A stretch of 52,033 nucleotides of DNA from Azolla pinnata (lineage: Eukaryota > Streptophyta > Polypodiopsida > Salviniales > Salviniaceae), in NCBI GenBank assembly GCA_037176905.1, contig JBBBWG010028899.1:3953-55985 (forward strand), given 5' to 3'. Below are positions 22,470-33,483 of this stretch, one piece after another (position 1 is the first letter of the stretch; each line of letters starts with the position of its first letter). The translations under genes and the position numbers were made by a program. The notes under the pieces were generated by a model that was given only the letters and a program-made list of their open reading frames with translations, made no database searches and had not been told where the DNA came from.

Positions 22470-22684
22470 AGGAGATGCGAAGAAAGCGGAACCCTAACAG
22501 ACGCAGAGTTCTCCTTCTCCTTCTCCTTCTCCTTCTGATGATGATGATGCCGGTGATGGTGATGGTGAAGAACAGGAAGACGAAGCAGATTCGCACGGAA
22601 TCTGAGCGACATTGTGCTACAGCATATGCTGCGGATCGTGCCCTTCTTCTTCTCGCTCGCCATAGCCACTTTTCCTCGTTCCTC

Positions 22685-22826
22685 CTCCCTTCTTCTTCTT
22701 CTTCTTCTTCTTGTTCTTCTTCTTCTAGGACCCGGATGATCCCGAGCTTCACCATCGCCATGCCTCCTTCCTCCCTTCCATCTCTTTCTTCTTCTTCTTC
22801 TTCTTCTGCTTCTTCTTCTTCGCTAT
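22685..22826. repeat. (TTC)n pyrimidine tracts
   Basis: Two TTC-rich blocks at about 22690-22728 and 22785-22822, opposite in strand sense to the GAA tract at 22341-22469. Read as coding sequence they give poly-Ser or poly-Leu artefacts. They probably lie in the GDPD promoter or 5' UTR. Confidence 0.85.
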
Positions 22827-23004
22827 GACCCTCCCTTTGCGCTCCTTCCCGAGTTTCTCCTCGGGATCTCCCCTCCTCCCCCGACATTGACCGAGTTCTC
22901 TCACGAGACCCCCTCTCTTCCTCCCTGCTCCGCGCTGCCTTTTCCGCCCCTTCTGTTGGTGGGCGCTGCTGGTTTGCACTTGGGTCTTCCGTCCGTTTGT
23001 TAGG

Positions 23005-25725
23005 ATGCACTCCTCCGCTCTTCTCCACGCCGGAGCTTCCATGGAAACCTTGCTTGGAGGTAAGACAAGAGCACCGATTCCTCCTCTTTTCTGTTCCCAC
23101 CACCACACAAATGCCCACATCCACATCCATGCCTTCTTTTTTTTGCTTCTGTACCTGTTCTTGTATGTCGCATTGCCCTGAAAGCACGTCATAACCTCTG
23201 CAAAGCACCATGCTTCGGGTTTCACAAGTGCCCACATTCACCTACGCATACATACATATATACATATACATTCATAAATACTCCAATCACAAGCTGTCCA
23301 GTGCTTCATGTGTACAAGGTACCCCTTATTCAAGTTAGCGCTCTTCAATCAATCCTCTCGGATGTTGTGTGTTCGATGTTGTGTACATATATATGCTTCA
23401 ATTCTTTCAGTCGTTGTGTGTATATATGCTCACGCGCATGTGTACACCCAAATGTATGAAGGTCTAGTTGTATATGTATACAATATCATGTCCAGGAGCA
23501 TATGCTTACACCCTTTCAATGCAGTGTACTCACATACAAGGAATACAGTGAAGCAGCCATTCTTTTGTTGCCCCTGTGTTGAGGCTTTCCACCATTGCCT
23601 TATAATTCTTGTAAGAAAAAGAGGATTCTCCTGTAGGTGGCGGTGGTAAATCCAGGGTAAGCATCATCGGCCACAGGGGTTGTGGGAAAAATAAGCTGCT
23701 GATCTCGGGGATCTTGGAGGAATCTATGCCTTCCATCATGGAGAACACTATTGTGTCCTTTAACCTAGCTGCAAGTAGTGGTGCAGATTTCGTGGAGTTT
23801 GATGTTCAGGTCCGTTTGTCTTCAGTTATCATAAACGCATGGCCATTCTTCGGTATGCCGAGCCATTGAATCTTTGCGCATCGTTCAGGTGACAAGGGAT
23901 GGGCATCCAGTCATATTTCATGATGATCTGATCATCTACAACGAGAAGGTAAAGCCTTACGAGTCTTATCTTGTAATGGTTAACGTCGTGTGCTCGTCGA
24001 TTCCATCTCTTTACCGTTTGTTTTGGTGATAGAAAACTGATTGTCTGGTTGAGAAACGGATATGTGATCTAACGCTGGACGAGTTCCTTTCAATCGGGTA
24101 TCAAAAGGATTCTCAAACAGTGAGTCACTTGATTTTGGTTTCATCTTCATTGTATAGATCTCTGATCATGCTTGCTGATGATGTGCTCCTGTACATATTC
24201 TTAGAGCGGTTTTTTTAATTGCATTGCAGGTTGAGAAAGAACTGCTTCGCAAAACCGCCGATGGCTCGCTCACTGTGTGGAATGCTTCGGTAAATGATTC
24301 CCTGTGTACTCTCAAGGAGGCGTTTCATCGCGTTTCTCGTGCGATTGGGTTCAACATCGAGCTCAAGTTTGATGATTACAATCCGATAGCCCATTGGGAT
24401 TTGAAAGCTGCGATTCAGTCAGTCCTCGAGGTATAAGTTCCTGTCTATTGCATCGAGTTTACCCTTTGTTTTGTTAAGTGATCGGCTTCCCTAGAGCTTT
24501 TGTAGATGCTTCTTTTCTGAAGCCAAGAAACATCCTGTAATTTGTTTTCCTTGGAAACTCACAGCAGCAATGCAGAGATCCTTTTTTGACACACGGGTTC
24601 CACTTTTGTTCCCAAAACGTTCTCACAGGTCGTCCATGAGAATGCAATGGAGCGGAAGGTGTTCTTCTCGACCTTCCATCCTGATGCAGCTTTGTTGGTG
24701 AGACAACATCAGTCTATATATCCGGTATGCGATTCCTTTCTCCTTGTTTTGCAGGGATTTCATGGTTTTAGGTCTATAGGATGGCATCTCCTCTTTGATT
24801 GCTAATTAGTAACAATTTTGTGCTTCATTTTGCAGGTCCTGTTTTTAACCGATGGTGTGCCAAACACTTACCCCGATATTCGCCGAAACTCTCTAGCCGC
24901 TGCAATCGAGGTTTGCTTGGCTGGTAATCGATTCACTTCGCATTTTGCCCTTATAAAGCAGGTTATATACTTGACTTTCTGCTGAACATGATGGTGTGAG
25001 TTTGCCCAGGAAATCTGCAAGGTATTGTTTCTGAAGTTAAAGCCATTCTCAATGACCCGGAAGCTGTACAGAAGATCAAGGCTGCACAGCTCACCTTACT
25101 AACCTATGGAGAATATAAGTAAATAAGCAAAATGATCTTTTCAAGTTTGTGAATTTGCATTTGGTGTTGCACGTGATGCTTCTACAGATGAATGCGTGCA
25201 CACACACATGTATATGCATGTCCATATGTGTATGTGCATCGATGTATATGCACCGAATCCTCATTATATTTCATCTGTACAGATATACTTCTACATAAGC
25301 ACACTTGCACGCATTTCCATGTCCATGTCCAAAAAACATGTGGGATTTGTGATATACATACATACATATAGACGGATATACACGCATACTGTGTGTGTTA
25401 GTGTATATGCATATATGGGTGTAGTATGAGATGGCTTTTGTGTATGGTGTGTGTAAATCTAACTTTCACTGTATCCTTTCATTCGATCAGCAATCTACCA
25501 GAGATACTCTACCTTCAACATGAACTAAATGTTGACGGTCTCGTTGTCGACCATGTGTCGAAGATGGTTTTAGCATCCTTATGCAAAAGCAAGGGTCAGG
25601 TTATGACCTCCGGAAATGTGAGTTTTTTCTGTTTCCCTAGATTCTTGATTCCTATTCAATTGATTGTTTTCTCTTTCTTTTCTAGTTCTTATAGTCTTGT
25701 GTTTTCTTTGCAGGGTTTGGAATAA
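23005..25725 (+). CDS. GDPD: Glycerophosphodiester phosphodiesterase (GDPD), 10 exons
   Basis: Exons 23005-23059, 23637-23809, 23889-23948, 24033-24119, 24230-24430, 24629-24724, 24836-24923, 25010-25118, 25491-25617 and 25714-25725 give 335 residues. The enzyme hydrolyses glycerophosphodiesters to glycerol-3-phosphate and an alcohol, a step in lipid recycling and phosphate economy. The catalytic set is present: HRG (31-33), MENT (E54), EFD (E72, D74) and FHDD (H87), then ELKFD for the second metal-site region. All introns are GT-AG. The last exon codes for only three residues (GLE) before the stop. The first exon is short, from an ATG at 23005, without a clear transit peptide. Some plant GDPDs are plastidial, so location is open. 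Micro- and minisatellite-like ACAT repeats occur in introns 1 and 8. Confidence 0.95.
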
Positions 25726-28700
25726 AGCCAGCCAATCTATCTTTAATGTGTATACCATATGATTTCTTCGCATTGAAGTGAATGTAATACTACCATTACT
25801 ACTCAAAAAGCATTTGACCATAACCCCCATTTAACATTAAAGATTCGATGGCCATTCGACATTAACATCTAGGGAAGACTAGTTCTTTAAATCAAGCTCC
25901 ACTAAGCCAATTAGAGGGGCTGTTATTACAACCACACTAAAGTAAATGCTCTTGGCAACTTTTTAGTAATGATCCTCAATAAAGTAGTGAATGAAATAAT
26001 TCTCATTGCATTGACAGCCAGTGAGAATTGTTAATAAAGTGACATGTGAACCTGCTTGCAATGGTAGCAGTGAATCCATTAAATTAGCAAAATTAATCAC
26101 CTTTTGAAGAATCTATTTGACCAAGTGAAAAAACTAAATATGGTATTTTCTCATGGCATCGCATGGCCAGGAGCTTATCTTTGCTTGGGATTGATCATGT
26201 GCTGTAAAATACCACGTGATTCTCATGAGATTTCAAGAGATTGTGCCTTGAGGATACACCAGCATTCCTCCAACTTGCAATTGGATCCAAGTTCTAAACA
26301 AGATATGCATCAGTTTGCAATGAAATGATGATCTCTTTCAATATGAGACACCTTGATGCACCACCTTGCATTTCAACTGAGAACAGAGATCATGGTGCCC
26401 ATATATCCTCAACCAATTGTATGTCAAATGGAGAATGTTGTCAGATGGTAACAAGGATTATTCACTGAATTGTAAGAATGCCAAATGCAATGGGGGAAAC
26501 GGGGCCATGAGGAGTATGCCTATTTGAGCCTTTTATTTGATTTTAACACTATGTGAGCATTTCTGTGTGCTTTTTCCCGTCCAATACTGTCTCTGAATCA
26601 ACCGTTCATATTCCAACAGGAATTGGCTTACAATGTGAAATCGCAACATAAACTAAAGCGTGAATTGGCTTTAAAGCGACATAAATTGTAAGCAAATTCG
26701 ACTTCCAAATCTGATTGACTATATACCTGGCCAAAACAGCACTATGCCCAACAAACAGAACATGTATACACCAGATCTTCATAATACCCAAGAAGATACA
26801 ATGTTAAAATATTGCACAAGGTTTGATTTCAAAATTTCAATATGCCCAAATGCAAATAAAATGATGGAAGGCCAGTAATCTTTATGATCTGGAGTAATAT
26901 ACAAAATTTTGATTTAAATTTCAAGATAATATTGTCCTATAAAATCTGAGATCTTTAGAATAGGTAGACTAGTAGGTGTGGATTGCATTTGCAAAAAACA
27001 TGACACTATTACATCTAATTTTGTCACGTTCTACATGCAAGTAATAGGCAAGGTTCTCTAGATCAAGCAAGTGACAAATCCAAAGTCCCAGGAAATGAGA
27101 AACAAAAACGATGAGAAATGTATAAGTCTCATTTGAATTGTTTGTCGGATAACTGTCTATACCAAGCATCCTCATTTGAAAGTTGGAGCATGCAGCACAA
27201 ACTTCTTTCCCAAAAACTTTTTATGCGCCATATCTCACACACACAACTAGAAAAACTTCAACAGAATTCACATGTATAATCCAACTTCACGAGGCAATAC
27301 ATGCTCGGACTATTTAATTAAAAAAGACATGTTTGAACCATTTAATCAAGAGAGACAATGCATTCAAAGCTTTGCTTGAAACCTCCTAGCATGGAAAAAA
27401 GCAACCCCCATCTATTAAGAGGAGAATGTGCGCTCTAATTTCCAAAGAGCACTTGTCAAAGATGAAATTGTTAGCTTTTTCAGCTGTGAATGGAAACCTT
27501 CACACGCCCTCCATTCTGTGGAAATCCACCTTCATAACCAAGACAACTTCCACAATCTGTAAGAGCTACATTCAAGGCACCCCATATATGGCCATCTATA
27601 ATTCATCAGAAGCTGGCCTTACAGCAGCCTAGTCACAACAATTGACATGGCAGGCCCACTCACGTCCAAATATATAAACATGCATACTAGAGTCTAGAAA
27701 TTCTACATGTGTGTATGTAACATTTACTACTTAGCCCAAACAAATTTATGGATAAACACTTGGGAAGTTGTCATCTAACTTAGGTTTATGTCCCACGAGA
27801 CGCATATAACAAAATAAAGCTGAGAACAAAAAGAGAAAGCACAAATAAATGAGATGAAGCATCCGGTGCTTTCATCACTGCTATAAGAATGATGTAAATA
27901 GAAATGGAAATAGGGTATCATACGGAGAAATAGGAAAAACGCCACATTGAGGATAAAAGTTGATCAGCTAGGCCTGGGGCTTGTTTGACTAAACATACAG
28001 GGGTATGGACAGCCCTCTTGATCAGAAAAGATAAGTAACTCACATACTGCAGAAACAGATCATATGACACATTACTAGAGACTAAGTTGCATGATATGGT
28101 AGAACTTGATAGTCTTAGTTGCATGATGCATCATCCATGGGTAGAACCCTATATTCTCATTTACATGACGAACCATCCATAGGTAAAACTCGATACTCTT
28201 AGTTGCATGATGCATCATCCATGGTAGAAGTTGATAGACCACTCAAGTTTTGATTCTTCCTCAAGATCAACCTTTTGGACAGAATTTCTGAAACTACAGT
28301 GTTACAGTGAAGGGCTCCTATAAACTTTAGAGAACAGATAATACATTACTACAAAAAATGCCTAAAAGAGCTCAGGGGATAAGCTGCTCTATTGTCTGCC
28401 AATTGTGTTGCTTTTCCCTCAAAATTATATGCATCTGTATCCTAAGCTCTAAGGCCTTGACATTTTAGCCCTCCCATCAGGTTATAACAACCCCAATTTG
28501 TCCCATGCGCGCCCCAAGTGCCAAGATTTTAATCTCTAGAGTCCCTTTCCTGTCCTCAATGATTTTTTTCCAGATATAAGGCTAATTTAACTGTGAATCA
28601 CCTCATATCTCATTTTCGCCTCTGTTATTAACCAATATTACTTAAAACAAAATAACCTTGAAAAGAGAATTTCAAACAACAGGTAGGTGAATGTGAGATA

Positions 28701-29489
28701 TGAGTTGCAATTTCCTAACCCATGGGAACAAGGGTCATGACATAGAAAATGGCAGAGCCCAGAAAGTGAACCGGTTTCAAGCAGGCCTAAAACCTGCATT
28801 CGGAAACAGCATTTTGACATGAGTAATTCACATACCATTGCCTTGATCTCACAATACTCGTTGCTTTTTCGATCAAAACACAAAGAACAATAAATTTCAA
28901 AGACAATAATCAACATTTCAAACCAGAAACAAATGCATTGCAACGAAATATGGATACACTTATACAAGCTGTCAACAAGAAGTGTGTACCATTTTCCATG
29001 GAATCCTTTATGAAGAAATGTAGAAGAAGTGATTTGTACATGAAGGAGGTGAACAAACCTTCTATTAACAGGCTTAGCTGTAACAAGAGATTTCTCCCTT
29101 TCGGACATATTAACCATACCTGTCCAAGGAATAGATAGGCTTGGCCATTGATAATATGTTTACAACCTCAGCTGCAACAACAGATTGCTCCTTCCTTTTA
29201 ATGCTGCAAACGGAAGAGCTTTCTTTAATCCATCAACCATACATTGCCTCAAAATAGATATATTCTGAATATTGAAAAAAAACTATATGTTTGATAAACA
29301 TTTGAGACAAACTCAACCTAGGGTTAAATGCTTCACTGAGGAAAGGCATATAATCTCTTACTTTAGCACATAAACCACACATGTAATTACCGGATGGAAG
29401 CTCTTCGCTGGGAGTATGAGTATGGTCTCATAGGCACTAACCATACATATGTCCAAATATACATCACACTTCATTTTGAAGGTGTATTA
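25726..29489. other. Gene-poor AT-rich region
   Basis: About 3.8 kb without a supportable gene. A minus-strand frame of 159 residues at 28638-29117 is Cys/Leu/Phe-rich and overlaps repeat-like sequence; I treat it as chance. No LTR, terminal inverted repeat or transposase remnant was recognised. Confidence 0.5.
28080..28240. repeat. Short tandem repeat with GTTGCATGATGCATCATCCA
   Basis: Two clear copies near 28119 and 28202 and diverged partial copies near 28087 and 28163. The block holds a TGATGCATCA palindrome. No function is apparent. Confidence 0.65.
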
Positions 29490-30350
29490 TCCCTTTAAAA
29501 TGAGAGCATGAATGCTCCACAAATGGATAGGTTTTGCATATGCATCGCTTACATTCCCCGCAATAGATGGGTTTTGCAATGAGCACACTAAAATTCTCCT
29601 AAATATGCATTCCACTGCATTTGGAAAGGCATAATATCGCTAAAAGCACTAGCAGAACTGCTCTAGAAATAGATAGGTTTTGCAATGGACATGTTAATAC
29701 TCTCCAAATATTCGTTCACTTCACATTGAAGAGGGCAGATTATGTATGCCCTGCATCAGTAGCATGAATGCTCTACAAGTAATTATGTTTAACAATGGGC
29801 ATATTCTTTGCATCACTACATTCTCCTTGATACACATCATCACCTTGCATTTTGAAGGCATGTAACACCTTTAAACAATATTAGGCTGCCACAGGGCTTT
29901 TGAAATGAGCATGCTCACATTATCTGGAGCATACATTTCTTTGCAATCAAAAGAGCAAATAATCACTTAGAAAGTAGCATGAGGCATCAGAAACAGATAC
30001 ATCATTTTTGCATTTGGATGGACATAACCTTTCAAAAAATAACATGAATGCTCTTGAAATAGTGGGCTTTGTAATGGTCATGCTCACATTCCACTGAGAA
30101 GAAATTCTGTTTTCATTGTAAAGGCATACAATCTCCTAAACAATAGCATAGATACCGATACATCCTTTTTGCATTTGGAAGGACATAACCTTTCAAAAAA
30201 TAGCACGAATATGCTCTTGAAATAGGGGGCTTTGCAACGGTCATGCTCACAATAGGGGGGCTTTCATTGTAAAGGCATACAATCTCCTAAAGAACAGCAT
30301 AGATACCCTGGAATAGAGAGGCTTCGCAATGGGTATGCCTACACTCTAAA
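29490..30350. repeat. Degenerate long-unit tandem repeat (unit about 130-180 bases)
   Basis: Recurring blocks in the same order: GCATGAATGCTC, AAATAG...GG.TTTGCAATGG, CATGCTCACATT, CATTTGGAAGG, then CATAACCTTTCAAAAAATA or a variant. The last two copies (about 30000-30330) are the most alike. The array lies downstream of RMD5 and 3.8 kb from GDPD. It is probably an old satellite or decayed repeat family. Confidence 0.7.
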
Positions 30351-30595
30351 ATGCAAATGAACCCGATGTCCTAAACACACATACTTCGTAATGTGGCAGC
30401 ATATATAGCTTATAAAAAAATACATTGGCCCTACTGTATACATTGCCCAGAAATGTTCCATTCAAGCCTTATATCACTCCTAAATGATTACAATTCGTCA
30501 TCAGAGAAAACAATGGAAAACAGTACAGCGACATTTCCATTGCCAACAAAAAGCCACGCCCCAAGACAATATACGAAGCCTTAACTTTACCTGAT

Positions 30596-31843
30596 TTAGA
30601 AGTAGACGGGTTTGCACTGGTTCATGGTGACTTCGGTGGGGCAATAAGGGCACTTGAACGACCGATTCTTGGCGAGCTTCTGGAGCGTTTGCTTACAGAG
30701 GACATGGCAGCAGGGCATGAGCATGGGGGGGTTGTCCGCGGAGCTCTGGTCTTTCGACACGGGGCAGGCGAAGATCGAGTGGAACTGGAACTCGTTGTCG
30801 AGCTCGATCTCGATGGGCAGCTGTTTCAGCTGCTGCCATTCCTGCTTCTTGCTCGCGGAGAGCACGGTGGCCATCTTGAGGAGGGTAGGGAGGGCATAGG
30901 ACCCCGCGGAGAGGGTGACCTTGAGAGGGCTCTCGTATGCTTCGCCGAGAAGGGAGCAAGCCTCGCGGGTGAATTTCTTCCCGATCTCTTCCCACATTTC
31001 CGGATAGGTCCGGAAGGTTCCGGAATACGGGCAGCTCTCGAGCCTCCCCGCCCACAAGAGGCAGCACATGAGCCGCTGGATGTCCGCCATGTGGCGCGAC
31101 GAGAACCGCCCAAACCTCTCCCTCGCGTACTTCAGGGCTTCGGGGCGGAGCCCCTTGTGCAGCAGCTGCAGGAATTGCAGGCGATGGAGATCGAATTCGA
31201 AGCAGGATCCCTTGTGGACGAGGTACTCGCGATTCGCCTCCGCCCACTCGAGCGCGAGATCCAGATTCCTCGCCCTGATTCCCTCGAGAATCTTGTACAT
31301 CTCCAGGAACGGCGCTTTCAGAGCCGCATTGGCGTTGCTGTTGCCTTTGCCCCTCTCTCCGTCGCTTCGCGGAGGATCCAGCAGCAGAGATTCTTCGACC
31401 AGGGAATCTCCGAGGTCGAACATACCTTGCCTGTAGAAATGGAGGGCGATTATCTCGCAGATCTTCTTCTCCGGCCAGTCCACGTCCCAGCAAGCCCTCG
31501 CCATGTCGGTGCAGAAGGATTTCTCGAGGAGCTTCCCGTACTTGCTGAGCGAGAGGTGCAGGTCCTTCTGCGCGGCGGCGACCTCCTGTAAGAAGGGGCT
31601 CTGATCCGTGAGCCTGCCATGGATCTCTTCAAGGACCTGCCTGACAGATTGGGGGGGGATCTGGTCGGATCCAGGGTCGGCATCACCGCTGCCACTTCCG
31701 GGGGCGGGGATGCGCGAGAGCTTCTGTATGGAGCACTGAAGCTCGGCGATGGCGGAATCGACGGCCTGGAGGGTCTTGGACTCGGAGACCTTCTGCTTCT
31801 TGGAGACTCGATCGAAAGCTTCTTTGATGTGGGCGAGGTCCAT
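30596..31843 (-). CDS. RMD5: RMD5/GID2 homologue, subunit of the GID/CTLH E3 ubiquitin ligase
   Basis: A single-exon frame of 415 residues from ATG 31843 to the stop at 30596, the normal family length. RMD5 (RMND5) pairs with MAEA/GID9 as the catalytic RING heterodimer of the GID/CTLH ubiquitin ligase in the cytosol and nucleus. The N-terminal part is helical (LAHIKEAFDRVSKKQK). A LisH-like segment lies near 142-165 (WPEKKICEIIALHFYRQGMF). A CTLH segment lies near 190-240 (MYKILEGIRARNLDLALEWA). The C-terminal degenerate RING runs from about 363: CPVSKDQ, MPCCHVLC, KCPYC. One zinc ligand of a classical RING is replaced (CPVS), as is usual for RMD5. The conserved end TEVTMNQCKPVYF is present. 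The identification is secure. Confidence 0.95.
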   Translation of the reverse strand: MDLAHIKEAFDRVSKKQKVSESKTLQAVDSAIAELQCSIQKLSRIPAPGSGSGDADPGSDQIPPQSVRQVLEEIHGRLTDQSPFLQEVAAAQKDLHLSLSKYGKLLEKSFCTDMARACWDVDWPEKKICEIIALHFYRQGMFDLGDSLVEESLLLDPPRSDGERGKGNSNANAALKAPFLEMYKILEGIRARNLDLALEWAEANREYLVHKGSCFEFDLHRLQFLQLLHKGLRPEALKYARERFGRFSSRHMADIQRLMCCLLWAGRLESCPYSGTFRTYPEMWEEIGKKFTREACSLLGEAYESPLKVTLSAGSYALPTLLKMATVLSASKKQEWQQLKQLPIEIELDNEFQFHSIFACPVSKDQSSADNPPMLMPCCHVLCKQTLQKLAKNRSFKCPYCPTEVTMNQCKPVYF

Positions 31844-32046
31844 TTCGAGAGGAGGAAGAAGGGGGAGCGAGGCGACAGAGATGGAACCCGATTTAGAAGG
31901 AGCAAGAAGGGAGGAGGAGGAGGAGGAGGCGGCGGCGGAGGAGCAGGGGAGGAGGAGAGGTCGCCATAGCCGAATCTCTCAAGGTCCGTCTCTGCGAAGA
32001 AACCATGTTTTCTTCTTCTTGTTTCTATTTTTGTTTGAAGAAGAAG

Positions 32047-32533
32047 AAGATGATGATCATGATCATGATGAAGACGATGATGATGATGAAGATGAAGATG
32101 AAGATGATGATGATGATGGTGGTGATGGTGGTGATGGTGATGGTGATGGTGATGGTGATGGTGATGGTGATGGTGATGGTGATGGTGATGGTGGTGGTGA
32201 TGGTGGTGGTGATGGTGATGGTGATGGTGGTGGTGATGGTGATGGTAGTGGTGATGGTGATGATGATGATGGTGGTGATGGTGGTGATGGTGGTGATGGT
32301 GATGGTGATGGTGGTGGTGATGGTGGTGGTGATGGTGGCAGTGGTGGTGATGGTGGTGGTGGTGATGGTGGTGATGGTGGTGATGGTGGTGATGGTGGTG
32401 ATGGTGGTGATGATGGTGATGGTGATGATGATCATCATGATTATGAGAAGAAGAAGAGTTGCAAATTCTGGAATCTGATGATGATGGTGGTGGTGGTGGT
32501 GGTGATGGTGGTGATGATGATGATGGTGGTGAA
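32047..32533. repeat. (GATGGT)n array in the RMD5 5' flank
   Basis: GAT, GGT and ATG triplets fill about 490 bases, starting about 200 bases upstream of the RMD5 ATG. On the RMD5 coding strand it reads CAC/CAT, the same sense as the LEAFY array. Near its right end it contains a duplicated non-repeat piece: GAGTTGC(A/G)AATTC at 32455 and again near 32549. A 478-residue His-rich minus frame across it is an artefact. Confidence 0.93.
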
Positions 32534-33239
32534 GAGGAGGAAGCAGGAGAGTTGCGAATTCCGGAATCCGAAGGCCATGGGTTCGAAGCTTGAATCGTGA
32601 CGATATCTCCCGATCGCAAACTTCTGACAAGTCGATGGGAAAATTCGTACCTTTTGTCCGCTCTGCTTACGAATCGGATCGAGCTCCGAAGGGCATCATC
32701 GATTCGATACCCTCCCCGGTCTGTGTACTCGGCCCCGGATCGACGTCGAGTGGGACGATTCGATCTGTATCGGGCCGATGCAGACGGCTTCCGCCAGCAC
32801 GCACTGCTCGAATCGGCATCAAGTGGGATGATTCGATCGACAAATCTGCTCGGAACAGCGGTTTTTTTTCCGGAGCTGCGTAGCATCTCCTCGAGATTCC
32901 ACGGTGCCCGATTGCGCTGTGTCGATGGATCGGAAACGGGTTCCGCAAAACCGAGCCGAGATCAAGGTTTGCCGAGCCTGTTTCAGGCTCGATTGGTTTT
33001 CGTTAGGTTCGGGATCAAGAAGGTTTTTGGTATCAAAGGTGGACATCAGGTTAGGTTCGGGAGATGAGGCTCGGATCAGGGGCCCAGGTTATCAGGTTCG
33101 GAATCGAGGCCCGGGCCACAGGTTCGGGGATCTATTGTTGGTACACGGATCCAAGAGCAATCGAGGTTCGGGATCTATACAAAGGATCCAAAGAGGGATC
33201 GAGGCTCGGCATCGGGCGAGGTTCGGGGATCTATGTTTT
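32534..33239. other. Divergent spacer between RMD5 and the 33484 gene
   Basis: GC-richer DNA with scattered AGGTTCGGG and GATTCGAT motifs. A 156-residue plus frame (32597-33067) has no recognisable domain. It probably holds promoters for two divergently transcribed genes. Confidence 0.45.
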
Positions 33240-33378
33240 GTACAAAGGACTTTAGGTTCGGGACTTTAGGTTAGGGACTTTAGGTTCGGAACTTGAGGTT
33301 CGCGACTTTAGGTTCGGGACTTTAGGTTCGGGACTTTAGGTTCGGGACTTTAGGTTCGGGAATCGAGGTTCGGGATCC
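33240..33378. repeat. 14-base minisatellite (GACTTTAGGTTCGG)n
   Basis: About eight contiguous copies with small changes, grading leftward into sparser AGGTTCGGG motifs from about 33000. It lies 100-240 bases upstream of the next gene start. Confidence 0.88.
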
Positions 33379-33414
33379 GGTTCGGAATCCGGCTTCATCA
33401 TCGTCATCATCGTC

Positions 33415-33454
33415 GTCTTCTTCTTCTTCTTCTTCTTCTTCTTCTTCTTTGCTC
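33415..33454. repeat. (TTC)n tract just upstream of a gene start
   Basis: About twelve TTC units ending about 30 bases before the ATG at 33484. Probably in the 5' UTR. It is one of several pyrimidine-rich triplet tracts next to gene starts in this window. Confidence 0.9.
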
Positions 33455-33483
33455 AGACGTTTCTGTGCTTCCAGTTCGTGGCG

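Noticed and set aside
21429-23241. Long Cys/Met/His-rich and Glu/Arg-rich frames on the minus strand
   Set aside because: Translations of ACAT/GCAT, GAA and TTC microsatellites; the GDPD first exon lies on the other strand.
28638-29117. 159-residue minus-strand frame
   Set aside because: Cys/Phe/Leu-rich random-looking sequence in a gene-poor AT-rich block with no family motif.
31450-32886. 478-residue minus-strand frame with a very long poly-His run
   Set aside because: It is the out-of-frame reading of the GATGGT array plus antisense of the RMD5 start. RMD5 in another frame has clear family motifs.
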